Assembly: GCA_963556145.1 (NCBI GenBank)
Contig: OY744472.1
Coordinates: forward strand, 1,116,001-1,180,000
Direction: 5' to 3'
Length of the DNA: 64,000 nt
Origin: Hygrocybe punicea
Taxonomy: Eukaryota > Basidiomycota > Agaricomycetes > Agaricales > Hygrophoraceae
Below the pieces are notes generated by a model. That model saw only the letters and a list, made by a program, of their open reading frames with translations, did not search any database and was not told the DNA's origin. This document shows, one piece after another, positions 45,101 through 56,600 of the stretch. The translations under genes and the position numbers were made by a program. Each line of letters starts with the position of its first letter. Position 1 is the first letter of the stretch.

Positions 45101-46452
45101 CCACGTTTTGTCATCTCCGATCGTGGTTCTGTTTTCATTTCACGCTTCATCACCGAATTATACTCCTTGATCGGAATCAAAGGACGACCAACAACAGCAT
45201 ACCATCCACGTGCTGATGGACAAACAGAACGGATGAATCAAGAACTCGAAATCTTCCTTCGTTTCTTCACCAATTACCGGCAAGATGATTGGCATGAATG
45301 GCTTGCCCTCGCGGAATTTGCATTAGCCAATCGTGAATCTTCTGCGATCAAAACGTCTCCTTTCTTCACGACACAAGGGCAACATCCGTGGACAGGTCTC
45401 GATCTCGACACACATACACCTATTGCAAACGAAGCCGTTCATGATTTCATCACACGAATGAAAACGATACAGCGAAAGATTGGCGAAATAGCAGATGTCA
45501 CGAAGCAGACGATGAAGGATAAGTATGATAGTCATGTCACGAAAATCATCTTTTCCCCTGGTGATAAAGTCTGGCTGAATGGAAAAAATTTGACCACAGA
45601 TCGACCCAGCAAAAAACTCGATAATCAGAAATTCGGTCCATTCATCGTTCTTGCAAAAATCGGTTCTTCCTCATACAAACTGAAATTGCCGAAGGCCTGG
45701 AAAATCTTCCCCATATTCAACGTCGCCCTCCTTTCACCATTCCAACCTCCTTCTTCCCCCATTCAACAAAAATACCATCTTCGACCTCCCCCCGAAATCA
45801 TCGACAATGACGATCATTACGAAATAGAGCATATCCTCAATTCCCGTATTCGCCGTAATAAATTATATTATTTAGTACATTGGCTTGATTATCCCCGCGA
45901 CAAAGATTCCTGGATCCCCGCATCCGAAACAACGTATTGCCAGGATCTCGTTGACGACTTCCATAAATCACATCCCCGTGCCCCTTCTTCATTATCCCTT
46001 CGTTCCCTGTTAACTCTTCCCCCTTCCGTTATCCCTCCTTTCTCTTCTTCTTCCGTTTTACTCGCTATTTATCCTCATAATGCCGCCCTCATCCTTGACG
46101 GTTCTAAAAACCACGAATTTCGCAAATACCTCTTTCCTCCCGGCATCACACACGCTTACCTCTACGAAACCGCCCCCGTTGATGCCATTACCTCCATCAT
46201 CGAGATCTCTTCCCCCGTCATCGCCCCCACCCAAATCACCGATGTCACCGGATTTGGCAACCTCGATTTCAACTCCCACAAAAAAATCTGTCCTGACGCT
46301 TACCCAATCATCCATTGTTTTCGCCTCCCTTCACCGATCCCCTCCGCCGCCCTTTACCACGAATATGACATTTCCACCCCACATCGTTTTTCTCTTCTTC
46401 CTTCTTCCTTTACCCGTGATCATCCTGTTAACCCCGATCACCTCGTGTATTA
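42173..46452 (+). pseudogene. pol: Ty3 pol polyprotein (PR-RT-RH-IN-chromodomain-ASCH-like) with one TGA
   Basis: Domains in order: aspartic protease about 42650-43020 (LIDCGCTICAID, where DSG/DTG is usual); RT 43250-44130 with YMDD at 43796-43807; RNase H 44210-44600 (FTIECDASDYTIGA, FDKELLAII, FTDHRN); integrase HHCC finger near 44725-44870 and DDE core (SVDMIGPLP, FVISDRGSVF, ADGQTERMNQELE); chromodomain 45800-45960 (YLVHWLDYPRDKDSWIP); then an ASCH/PUA-like tail about 46050-46370 (ALILDGSKNHEFRKYLFP, AYLYETAPVDAI). TGA at 43490-43492 falls between DAAER and PIQDYRWLN, in frame; Arg CGA is the likely original. Confidence 0.9.
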
Positions 46453-46483
46453 ATTGCCTGCCCTAATCTTCACTTTCGTATAT

Positions 46484-47296
46484 ATGACCTGTTCTCTTTT
46501 CTTTCCTTTCTTTGCTCCTTACCTTCGCTCCCCCATGTCTGCCTCTGCTGTTTATCTTCCTTCTTCTCCATATTATCATCTTCTTCCTCCTCGTTTTTGT
46601 ATTCCACGTTCCAAGCGCCGCCTCTGCGATCGTAGTGTTCGCTTCGCTGTCGACCTCATGCGACCTTCTTCCTTTGGCTCCATCCACCCCACGACGTCTA
46701 TCGCCCATCTTGGCGTTGATCCTTTCTTCGCCCCACGAGCCTTCTATTCCGCGCGTCCCATTGGGCCTCCCCCTCCTGCTGTTCCCCCCACTGTTCCCGT
46801 CTGGTTCACCGACGATCCTGTCGATCCCTACCGCGAATTCATCGATTGTGCTGCTGTGTATGATTCCGTTTTTCCTCCGGTTAATCGGGACGATTCCCCT
46901 TGTTCCGGGGGTCTTGTTACTTTTTACCCCGATTTAACCCCCGCTCCCAACCCCGTCTCTGACTCAGCGTCACAAGACAATGTCATAACCTGGGTCCGGA
47001 ACATCATCGAAGACAATCAACGATGGTATCCCAATCCCCATGATTACCCCTATCAACCGATCACCGCCGATACATCGTACACGCTTGTGCAAGCACTCAA
47101 CAATACCGCACAGCATAATCATCGGATCAGTTGTCTGTTGACACCAGACCCACAATACAGCCGTTGGCCACCTCGTTGGCACCCCAAAACGTGTAGACCA
47201 CGAAGCCAAGCAAGACGCCGTTCATCCCGGAGCTTGTCCTCCACGCAGCCACGCATGACAAAGAAGCCGACCCTGAAGTTGTTCACCAGTATATAA
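46484..47296 (+). CDS. Accessory ORF extending into U3 of the 3' LTR
   Basis: A 270-codon frame (ATG at 46484) starts just after pol, runs through SKRRLCDRSVRFAVDL and VWFTDDPVDPYREFIDC, crosses the LTR start at 46915 (YPDLTPAPNPVSD, NVITWVRNIIEDNQRWYPNP, LVQALNNTAQHNHRISCLL) and ends at TAA inside the TATATAA box (47290-47296). The same frame is open through U3 of the left LTR (R, R, D there versus W, C, N here at mutated CpGs). No homology recognised. The length and position argue against chance, but there is no functional evidence. Confidence 0.45.
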   Translation: MTCSLFFPFFAPYLRSPMSASAVYLPSSPYYHLLPPRFCIPRSKRRLCDRSVRFAVDLMRPSSFGSIHPTTSIAHLGVDPFFAPRAFYSARPIGPPPPAVPPTVPVWFTDDPVDPYREFIDCAAVYDSVFPPVNRDDSPCSGGLVTFYPDLTPAPNPVSDSASQDNVITWVRNIIEDNQRWYPNPHDYPYQPITADTSYTLVQALNNTAQHNHRISCLLTPDPQYSRWPPRWHPKTCRPRSQARRRSSRSLSSTQPRMTKKPTLKLFTSI

Positions 47297-47475
47297 TCAA
47301 GGACATTTGTAGTCAGTACCCTTAAGTTTAGTATAGCTACTCTTCCCTTGATCGCCACCACGAAATCCAGACACCTCCCTTTTTCTATCTGTTTGTACTC
47401 GCTTCCTTTTACTTAAAACATCCTCGTTTGGTGTATTGTTGCCAGAGCTCGCCATAAGAACAGCGATCTGTAACA
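46915..47475 (+). repeat. Ty3 right LTR (561 bp)
   Basis: Nine transitions relative to the left LTR; eight at CpG sites. Confidence 0.95.
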
Positions 47476-47480
47476 CAGAG

Positions 47481-48366
47481 GCCAAAATTCCAAGGAGCGA
47501 GTCTCTGTATCGAGTTTTCAAAAACCTACCCATTTTCAAACTCAGTGCTAGGAATAGTAAACTGTCCATGTGCCAAACACATGGATCTACACAGGCAAAA
47601 CTCACATATCTATTTTGGGGCATCCTGCCTCATCAAAGAATACATAATATTACAATAATTACATAGCAAATAACATTTAAGGAATTGTAGTGGATTCCAA
47701 GTGGATTCCTAGCATCTTAGGAATGTAATCAGAATCCCCTTCAAAGGGAAGGACTACAGAATTTGGGTGGGAAAATGTCTGATCAGATTCCAAGGAATCT
47801 GACCAATTCTGCTCCTCACAAACTGAACAATTTTCTCCCTATGTTCTTGTTCATAGAAGCTCTTTTGATGCCATAGTGTTACAATATTAAATATCATATT
47901 GGGTGTCAAAAAAATTACTGTCACTCTTATTTCATCCACCATTCAACATTCACTAAATATGGTCAAATGTAATTACAGGAGCTGATAGCTTGGAAAATAG
48001 TACAACTTTCCCTCTATTTCCATGCAGTATTTCATGAGATACAAGATTGTGCACAGAAATTTTGTCAAAGTCTATATTACTCACTTGATTCAAACATTTT
48101 CAAATAGTACTAACAAACAGCTGTAATAACTCATTCTAGTAATATAATGTGGTATGTGAGACATACAAGTCACAGAGCAGTACAGAGGAGCAGAAAAAGG
48201 GTGGAGAGGGGAGAAAAAGAGGGCAGAAAATAAGGAATGGGTACTCATTGGCCTCTTAGTGCCGCTTCTTCTTCCTTTTATCCTTTCGTTCATTTGAAGA
48301 AGGTTCTGATGACATACGCTTTGAGGGAGTTGTTGATAGGATGTCGTATTGGGATACTGTGGCATC
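47481..48366. repeat. Diverged copy of the foldback family
   Basis: 47850-48090 resembles 4335-4578 (shared AGCTCTTTTGATGYCATA, TATTGGGTGTCAAAAA, AGTATTTCATGAGATACAA) and GGATTCC palindromes at 47690-47770 mirror the cluster at 3955. No gene seen; 48090-48366 has only short open frames. Confidence 0.5.
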
Positions 48367-48567
48367 AGTGGAACTAGTGTTGCCGAAGTTCAGTTCAGTC
48401 CGGTTCTGACCCTTTTTGGCGGAACCGCGAACCGAACTTCGGGTCCGGTTTGGCGCTGGGCCAAACCTGGACCCAGACGGCATCGAACCGTCTGTCCACG
48501 TTTGGTCTGGGTTCAGACGCGGTCTGAACCCTGGACCGAGATGGGCTCACCCCATGAGCTCTGTTCT

Positions 48568-48619
48568 CCTCGCGAATGGCAGGCACGTATCAATTGATAC
48601 GGCGCTGCACTTCGCGAGG
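48568..48619 (-). repeat. H1 nested palindrome copy
   Basis: CCTCGCGAA ... CGTATCAATTGATACG ... TTCGCGAGG; 52 bp, perfect outer and inner palindromes. The core differs from CACGTC copies but keeps symmetry, which suggests compensating change. Confidence 0.88.
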
Positions 48620-48639
48620 TAGTTGGGCTGCAGGGGAGC

Positions 48640-49210
48640 CGTCCGGCGCTGCTGCTGCTGCCGTTGCCGTTGCCACTGTCGCTGTTGCTGCTGCTGCCGT
48701 GGCCATTGCTGCTGCAACTGCTGCTGCTGCTGCTGCCGCCGTTGCTGCTGCTGCTGTCATGGCCGTTGCTGCTGCCGTCGCCGGTGCCGCTGCCACTGCT
48801 GCTGTTGCTGCTGCTGCTGCCGTCGCCGTTGCTGCTGCCACTGCTGCTGCTGCTGTCGTGGCCGTTGTTGCTGCTGCTGCTGCCACCGTTGCTGCTGTCG
48901 TTGCTGCGCTCCTGCTGCTGCTGTTGCCATTGCCACTGCCGCTGTTGCTGCTGCTGCCGGCATTGCTGCTGCTGCTGCTGGCCATCGTGGTTGTCCTTGC
49001 CATTGTTGTTGCCACCGCTGGTGGTGATGTTGGATGGCATTTGCCATTGCCGCTGCCGCTGCCACTGCTGCTGCTGCCGTTGCTGCCGGCGCTGTTGCTT
49101 CCGCTGTTGCTGCTGCTGCTGGCCGTTGCCGTTGTCATTGCCTGGTTGCCATTGCCATTGCCGTTGCCGTTGCCGTTGCCGCCGCTGGTGGTGGTGGTGG
49201 TGGTGGTGTT
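48640..49210. repeat. TGC/CTG triplet-rich tract
   Basis: Imperfect GCTGCTGCY/GCCGTTGCY triplets over about 570 bp. All long frames across it are homopolymer-like artefacts, including the Gln-rich minus-strand frame. Confidence 0.9.
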
Positions 49211-49970
49211 GCGGCTGTCCCGCGTCCGTTGGCATCGCGTTGGCGTTGGGATCCATTTTGTGCCGCAGTGGTGTGCTCGCGATGTGGTCGCGGTCGAGTT
49301 TCCTGTAACAGATAATATTAGTAAAGTTAAGATAAATGATAAAACTTACCTGTGTCCATGAACGCGACATTGTGTCGCGTTCATTGGCCTTGCGTTCAAG
49401 TTGTTGTTGTTGGTGAAGAAACTTCATGTAATGGTCACATGATACCGTTTAACACGAAAAAAGTAAGTAAAGAAATACGAAAAACAAATGAAATAAATAC
49501 CTTGAAAATATCCGCGTTCGCGGTTTGGACGTGGTTTGGAGCCGTTCAGGAAATCCGGCAGGCCTCGAAACCCGGAACTGAACCCGCGGTCCGGTTCAGC
49601 ACTTGGCTGAACTTAGACTGAACCTAGGGTTCGGTTCGGGGTTTGAACCGGGTTCGGCTAGGTTCAGAACCAAACTATGGCAACACTAAGTGGAACAATC
49701 TCCCTCATCAGAGAGAATTCCTTGCTCAATTGAGAAGCTAGATCCCGTGAGCACAAGGTCATCTTTCCCATCCTCCCCATCAACACCCCAATCAGTCCAC
49801 ATTAGGGGCTCATGAACCCAGTGAAAACAAGCCATGCCTGCACTCCAGAAGGGTTTCAAGTTGCGAACCAAGTCCAGCGTTTCGGCGTCTTGTCATGCAT
49901 GCTCAGTCAAGAAGTTGTGCGAACCCAACAGAAATTGGTAGGTGGCTCTTTGCAAGTGACTAATACCTTT

Positions 49971-52904
49971 TTATACAGTATCCGAGCACTCATATGCAAA
50001 AATGCTGTACCGGGGGTGACGGTCAGTGGCATGGTTGAGTCGGCCTGGACGATGCGCCAGAAGTTTGGAGGGCGTATTGTCGACATGGGGCGTGTTGTCA
50101 ACGTGACGCGTGTTGTCAGAGTAAACTCGCGGTTTTGTATGTTTGGCCTGCTTAGACTTGGCTTTTGTATTTGTTTTAGCGGCAGGAGATGGTTTATGTT
50201 GCACACCCAACTCCATGACGAGGCTAATGTAGGGACGTGAGTCGGCGGAAAGAGCAGGGAAAAAGTTCACGGTTTTCTCATCAATCTCGGACTTGATGAT
50301 TGTCCCCCTGACTCGACGTCTCCTGACCTGCACCAAGATGCCTGTCATAACCTCCTTGCAAAGCTCACAATCCCGTAGAATCACCAGAAGGATGAAATCG
50401 ACGCTGATTTCTCCCAAATGACAGACAATACCCATACCTCTAGCTAGCGCTGTCCATGCCATCGCCATTGTGGTTCCACTATCATCTGCCATCCTCCCGA
50501 AGTGAGTGAACCATACTTTTGCATCTTTGAAGGCATCCCGGAAAGTCATCTGGGATATGACATTGTTGGGAAGGCTGTTGAGGACGTCCCCAGCGTAATG
50601 AGGTACAAATAGTTCCTCAATGAATGTGATCAGAGATACTCCTGCACTATAGGAAGGAATGCGGGATGCCAAATTAGATGCATCCTTTGGCAACTTCTCA
50701 TTTGGTACGGTGTTGTGCGACTCGGTCGCCAAGTTGGTTGTTGTTATTGGCAACTGGGTAAATTCTCGCTCAATCGCGCGGTCGTATGCTGACATCAATA
50801 ACTCTCGACCTATAAGCTCCCCCCGCTCTCCCTTATCGAGGAGGCCAGACACCAAATTGTCCTTGAGAATTTCAAGGATAGCATCAGGGTTCTGCAAGCA
50901 AAATATGCGCATTTGTTGAGCAGCCGCCTCCGCCAGCAAAGGCTCAGACGGGTAGCCGGAACGAAGATATTCTCGAGTTTTTGGTACCGAATACACTGTA
51001 TGCATGTGAGTTGCAACAAGGTCGGCTTCTAAAGAGTGAACAGCTTCACGACCAACATCGTAGTGAAGCATCAGACAAATTTTGACGACAGCCGTGCATC
51101 CATGTTTCTTGATCACATCTCTGTGTGTAATGTTGATAGTGTTTTGACACAGAAGTTTGGAGCGTGCCAAATCAACCAAAGTATCCGGCAACCTTTTCTG
51201 ATCACCCCCAGCATTGGCAAGGATTGTCCAGAACCTGCAGTCAAGGTTTACATCTGGATGGATTTCTCAGCAGTACAGAGATATCACTCACAGTGGTTGA
51301 CCGAAACGTGCCATGAATGGAATTGTGGATGTTTCCTTCAACTTCAACGTTCCAGGATAGATTTCGATGTCTGGTGCACAATCAAAGGGGGTCTCGGTGA
51401 TAGGAGCTTGTAGAGCATCAGAATTCTCCCGAGCACAAGCTGATCTAGCCATAGATCCACTGGGCGCAAGCAGTTCCAGATGAGAATTTGTCGAGAGATA
51501 GATGACGAAGAATGAGGGGGTCCGAATCAAGTTGAAAACCGAGCATAACACGTCGTAAAGCATTTTTTGACCTTGGTTGGCTGGCGTTCCGGTGCCAAGA
51601 GTGTGAGCTTCGTCAAAATATATCACAACTTTGACTTGGTTTGACAAAAATGGTCGATTGTCCTTTATGCAGCGATCCATCGCAGAAGAAAGATTGTCGA
51701 ATGCACCTGAAGCAACCGCCGCAGTCTATTGCAGGTTAAATAATGATCAATCAATCGAACTGGTGAATACCCTTACTGTGACCTTCCCACGCCGCGCCTT
51801 GGATTTCTTCAGAACTAAGGCGTAAAGCTTCTTGCGAATGCCCTCACGCTCAAGATGTGCACGCCAGGATGTTGCTAACTCACAGTAAGAAGAAAAGGGA
51901 TTCGAGAAGGACTTCTTTAACTCTGCCCCAACTTGATTGAAAAGATTCGTCAGGAAACTCAAATAGAATGATTCCACCTCGTCAGCAGTCACATGTAAGA
52001 CATTCAAGAATTTCCTGATCTGGGGGCGGGAAAGCGAGACCTACTCGATGAAAGATAAGCATCGACTGCGCAAAACAGGGAACAGACATATGTACCCCGG
52101 CTGTCCGATTTTGCATGGAGGTTAAAAGGAATAGTAGAAACGAGATGGGCAAGGTTATCAACCATCCGCAATTTACCCGACCCGGAACTTTGAATAATGG
52201 GGACAGTGTTGGAGTAGGGTTTCTCGCGATCCATATTATTGATGTTTTGGTACAGGATTTCGTGATGCTGGCCGATATAGGGAGTTTTCCATGCAGAAGA
52301 GATCGCTTATTTGGAGTTATTCAGCCAGGCAACACAACCACATAGGAGAAACCCTACCTTTCTCTAGAATGGAATGAGTAAAGAACAAGAAGGGGTCAGC
52401 AAAATGGCTCACCTTGGACATCATCAGTATATTTTGGAATTAATGCGGATGCATGCGATTCTGATTGATGATGTCAAGAGAGCAACTGAGATACAGTACA
52501 TGAAGACACTGGAACTTACCAACATGCCGGGACGGCGGGACTGTACGAGGACGTGGACATGGACTTCAGGAGGGGATTGCGGAAAATGAGTGGACACCTT
52601 GTCTATGTCCTCTAGCTTCACCACATATTGCGATATATCAGCTCCCGTAACTGTATCCGTTTAGCAATCGTTGTAAGGGGGATTTTGGGTTCTAGGGCTT
52701 TTAGCTACCAGGAGGGAGTCAGCCATGAGTCTAGCATTGGGGATGTCTCACCTTCCAAAGTGCACTGGTGTCCATTGACTTATCCAAGTATGTCCCAAGA
52801 AGTTCTTTCATTCGCCCAATGTCATAGTGGAGGGGAACCTGGAGCAACAAGGGGAGGTCAATCTCAAGGAAGAAGAACTCAACTGCACGGAATGCGGCAG
52901 GCAT
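49971..52904 (-). CDS. Crinkler-like protein: ubiquitin-like header plus P-loop NTPase
   Basis: Probable start at 52904 (MPAAFRAVEFFFLEIDLPLL). The header exon continues MKELLGTYLDKSMDTSALWK and, after an intron, KLEDIDKVSTHFPQSPPEVH-VHVLVQ, the style of Crinkler header domains. The P-loop SSGSGKLRMVD lies near 52170-52190, Walker B VVIYFDEAHTLG near 51600, then FVIYLSTNSHLELL and LQAPITETPFDCAP, and a long C-terminal exon (51191-49971, 406 residues) of unknown fold with a Lys-rich tail. This layout matches the basidiomycete Crinkler/P-loop family linked in the literature to effector or conflict roles. A frame change near 52015 needs checking. Divergent from the NLR gene at 53615. Confidence 0.65.
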
Positions 52905-53614
52905 AGACTGGCAACCTGTTCGCAGAATGCGATGTCAAATGTGGGCCACTGTGAGAGAAGTGTGTTTCTTTTTCTTTGGCAAGGCAAGCAAGGTTACAGC
53001 CGACAAAGTCGGCACTTCCTAGTTAGTCGGTGGCTGTGCTTATTGACTGACGTAGCAAGGTAATACCATTATACCAAGTCCCTTTTCGAAATGACTGGGG
53101 CAACATTTTTCGTAAATGTCTTCCCTCTGAAAAACACATTTGTCCCAGCCCTTTGCAACGTAATGGTGAAAAAATTCATCTTTATTCCGGTGCTCTTACT
53201 GAATCTCGAGGCAGTGGGCGATGTGTGCTCAGGAAGTCACAACTTCAGAGCAAGTGAGCTGGGCCCTGCGTGACGAACTTTCCTTCAATGACGAATTTCC
53301 TAACGCGGTACTGCGAAGAAACAAGTACACCGTGCGAGGTCAGAAGTCCTGTTGCTAAGGCAGACCATTCTTGGGATGTGGAGGGCGCTCACGAAGGATC
53401 AGGAACCCCGGCTGTTCTGATGTGAGATAGGAAGAGCACGAAATAGCAAAAAGAAATGCCCATCACGCACCCATATACATGCCCGGCCACCCGCCATGGC
53501 AAAGAATCACGAAGTCCAAGGTGTCCCACACGATGGTTCGATAGCACTTATAATCCCGTTAACTTCCATCTTAGCGGGCCCTGCCCTTCGTTCGTACTGT
53601 GCCTCGTCGCTACC
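52905..53614. other. Divergent intergenic region
   Basis: About 710 bp between the Crinkler-like and NLR start codons, so it must hold both promoters. No obvious TATA box and no repeat were noticed. Confidence 0.5.
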
Positions 53615-56600
53615 ATGAAAGCTCAACTTGAACCGGCCTTGTTACTTCTTAGACTCACAGTGGCTTCTGCTGACACATGTCCACCATTAAAGGGGTTTGC
53701 TAGTTGTGCCCTGCACATCGCAGAGACCGTCATGGTACATCTCATCCTAGTCATGCTGTCACCCCCTCACACTGCTTTACCTAGAAATTCAAGTCTAACA
53801 AGAAAGAATGGGCCGAATTTGGCCAGTACGTTAAAGACGCTGCTGCACACGTCATCAAGGCGCTTCATGACTCAAATGGACCCCGAGAGGACCTGAAACG
53901 CGATATAGAAAGGCTGCGCGAGTGGGAAAATTGCTCAATTTATCCTTCTCTCCGCTCACATGGCAGCTAGCTCCCTGGCCCGCATCGAACAAAATATCAA
54001 AAGTACCCAGGACGAATCCGGATTGAAACGGGTATGGACGTTCCTCAAGGACCCTGAGAAGATCGCGGAAATGAGGATGGAGTTCGAGAGAGCATTGAGT
54101 CTTTTTCAAGTATGTGTACCCAATCGACGATAAAACAGTCTCCTCATCGCCTGGTGGAAACTGCTACAGCTGACATTCACGATCACTACGGGACTTGACG
54201 TTGCCAAGATTCTTGATGGTGGGAACATGGAGCAGCTTCTAGAACGTGTAAATAGAAACCTCAGCGGTAAAATCGGTGTGTTTGTTTGTATTCCGGCCAA
54301 TCGGAGACTACTTGATATCACGGACTTATACTCATCGACCTTTTCATCCATACAGTGACTACTATCTCGGCAAATAGTGCATTGAATGCCCTCCCATTTG
54401 CTGAAGGCGCTTCTTGGGATCCGAACCGTACCTGCTTGTCTGGTACACGAGTAGTATTCCTTGAGGACATCTGGAGTTGGATCAAGTCATGCGATATCAC
54501 AGGCACTACCAAGATATTTTGGTTGACCGGTGTCGCAGGTGCCGGGAAGACCGCCATTGCTCATACTGTAGCTGGGCTCTGCCATCAAGAACATATTCTG
54601 GCTTCCTCCTTTTTCTTTGATAGGAACGTAGCAGGAAGAAATGAGCCAAAGAAACTACTCAGCACAATCGCACGTGGCCTAGCCGACTTTAATGCCGATG
54701 CCGCCTTACAAATCAGCGAAGCAATTGAACTGGATCAGAGTGTCGCCACCGCACCGTTGTTTCGCCAATTTGAAGAACTCATCCGTAGGCCGTCACAGCG
54801 ATTTTCTAAGGACAAAGCTGTGGTGATTGTGATCGATGCCTTGGACGAAGGCTACAACGACGATTTACTGTCCATCCTATGTGACTTAATTCCCCAGCTT
54901 CCCAACATGTTCCGCATATTCCTTACATCCCGTCCAGAAGATGAAATCGTTACAGCATTGTCGCCTAGGGAGCATATCCATTTGGCCAACATCGACATTC
55001 ACGCGCAAGCCAATCTCAATGATATCGCGCTCTATGTTCGGAATAGACTTCAGGATATTGCAGTACGGAAGAAATTAGCTGCAACCTGGCCTGGCGAGCA
55101 GCCTATAAACGAGTTCACAGAGAGGGCAGGTGGTCTGTTCGTTTGGGTGGACACAGTTAGCCGATATTTGCGCAAAGCGACCCACCCGGACAAGAAACTC
55201 ACGTTATTATTGTCGAAGCGCAATGACTCTATGCTTCCTGCAGAGGAAAAGATGGATGAACTGTACGCAACCATTCTGAATGCCTGCGATTGGAGTGATG
55301 AAGACTTTGTGGGAGGGTATGATTTGTTCTTTGGAGCCATTATGGCGGCGAAAACGCCACTGTCGCTGTCTGCACTCCAGTCTCTACACGGTGACAGTAC
55401 GATGTTGCAGGCCAACGAGGTTCTCGGCATCTTAGGCTCCCTTCTCACTGGCTTGACTAACCGAAACCAACCCATCCAAATCCTACATCTTTCCCTCCGA
55501 GAATTTCTCACTTATCGTGCTGGAAATTCACCTGGACGTGAGAGATTTTGCCTGAGTGAGAAGCAGCACAGCCAGAGGCTTGCGCTGCTGTGTCTCACAA
55601 CGTTGAACAAAGATTTAAAGCTCGAGTTACCCGGCACAGGTTACCTGAGTATCCCCACATCTGACCCTATTTCTCCCGCGGACAATGTTCCAGCGATTGC
55701 AGAAACCCTTGTATCAGAAGAACTCTGGTATGCGTGTAGATTCTGGATTGATCACCTGGTTGACGTCAAGGTTCCGCAACTGGCTTTGATCAAAGCACTG
55801 CGCAGTTTCCTATCGGCTAACCTGGTTGTCTGGGTGGAAGTTACGACTTCGAAGGGGCGATTTCCTATACAGCAACAGCTGCAAGAGTGGCTTCATGTGA
55901 GCACATCGAGCCGATGTGAGATTTTTATATTAACCTTTTTATGCCAGACAACGCTGCCAGACGATCCTGATCTTATGACGGCTATAGGAAATCCCAACTA
56001 TGCAAGGTCCCTAGAAAGCCTTTCTCAAAGATTGAGAAACGTGGGTCGTCTGGAAGAAGCTGTCGAGGCAGGACAGCAAGCGGCTAGTCTGTATCGGCAG
56101 CTGGCAGCAGATTGTCCTGCCACCTTCAACCCAGACCTCGCTAAATCCCTCCGTACCCTCGCGATTTCTTTGAGTGGACTCGGTCGTATGGAGGAAGCTC
56201 TAGAGTCAATCCAGCAGGCGGTGGGGCTTCGTCGGCAGCTCGCGTCAGAAAGTCCTTCGGCGTTCAACGGAGATCTTGCCAAGTCTATAGGAAACCTCTC
56301 TCGTTTTCTATACGAGCTTGGTTCTTCGAAGGAAGCTCTGGATTCGGGCCAGGAGGCTGTTGAGCTTCTTCGGCAGCTCGCAAGACAACGTCCTGAGGCG
56401 TTCAATATTCCTCTTGCCGAATCCCTTCACAACCTCTCGGTATATTTTTCCACTCTCGGTCGTCCGGAGGATGCCCTGAAAGCAATGCAAGAGTCGGTGG
56501 GACTTCATCGACAGCTACCAGCAGACGGTGCTGCGGTTTTCAATCGAGCTTTTGCCACATCCCTCCAGGTCCTTTCGGTTCATCTGTATGATCTTGGTCG

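Larger units (their letters stand above)
40346..47475 (+). mobile_element. Ty3/gypsy LTR retrotransposon with chromodomain (7.1 kb)
   Basis: LTRs of 561 bp at 40346-40906 and 46915-47475 start TGTTA and end AACA; 5-bp duplication CAGAG at 40341-40345 and 47476-47480. Internal order gag, protease, RT, RNase H, integrase, chromodomain is that of the Metaviridae/chromovirus group. Two in-frame TGA codons and a frame change between gag and pol mean this copy is probably not autonomous. The LTRs differ at nine sites, all transitions. No convincing tRNA primer site was recognised after the left LTR. Confidence 0.95.
48375..49688 (-). mobile_element. Non-autonomous hAT-type element nhAT-7 with cassette
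   Basis: Ends TAGTGTTGCCGAAGTTCAG and (inverted) TAGTGTTGCCATAGTTTGG; perfect 8-bp duplication AGTGGAAC (48367-48374, 49689-49696). Read on the minus strand: subterminal AACCGAACC repeats, an intron-like segment (about 49443-49502), an exon MKFLHQQQQLERKANERD, a 47-nt intron at 49303-49349 (GTAAGT, TACTAAT, ACAG), a CAG/CAC-rich tract and H1 at 48568-48619. H2 is not recognisable here; CGCGACACAATGTCGCG occupies a similar place. Confidence 0.88.

Noticed and set aside
48513..49427. 304-codon Gln/Ser/Asn-rich frame
   Set aside because: Crosses an intron and triplet tract in nhAT-7; only the first short exon-like part has normal composition.
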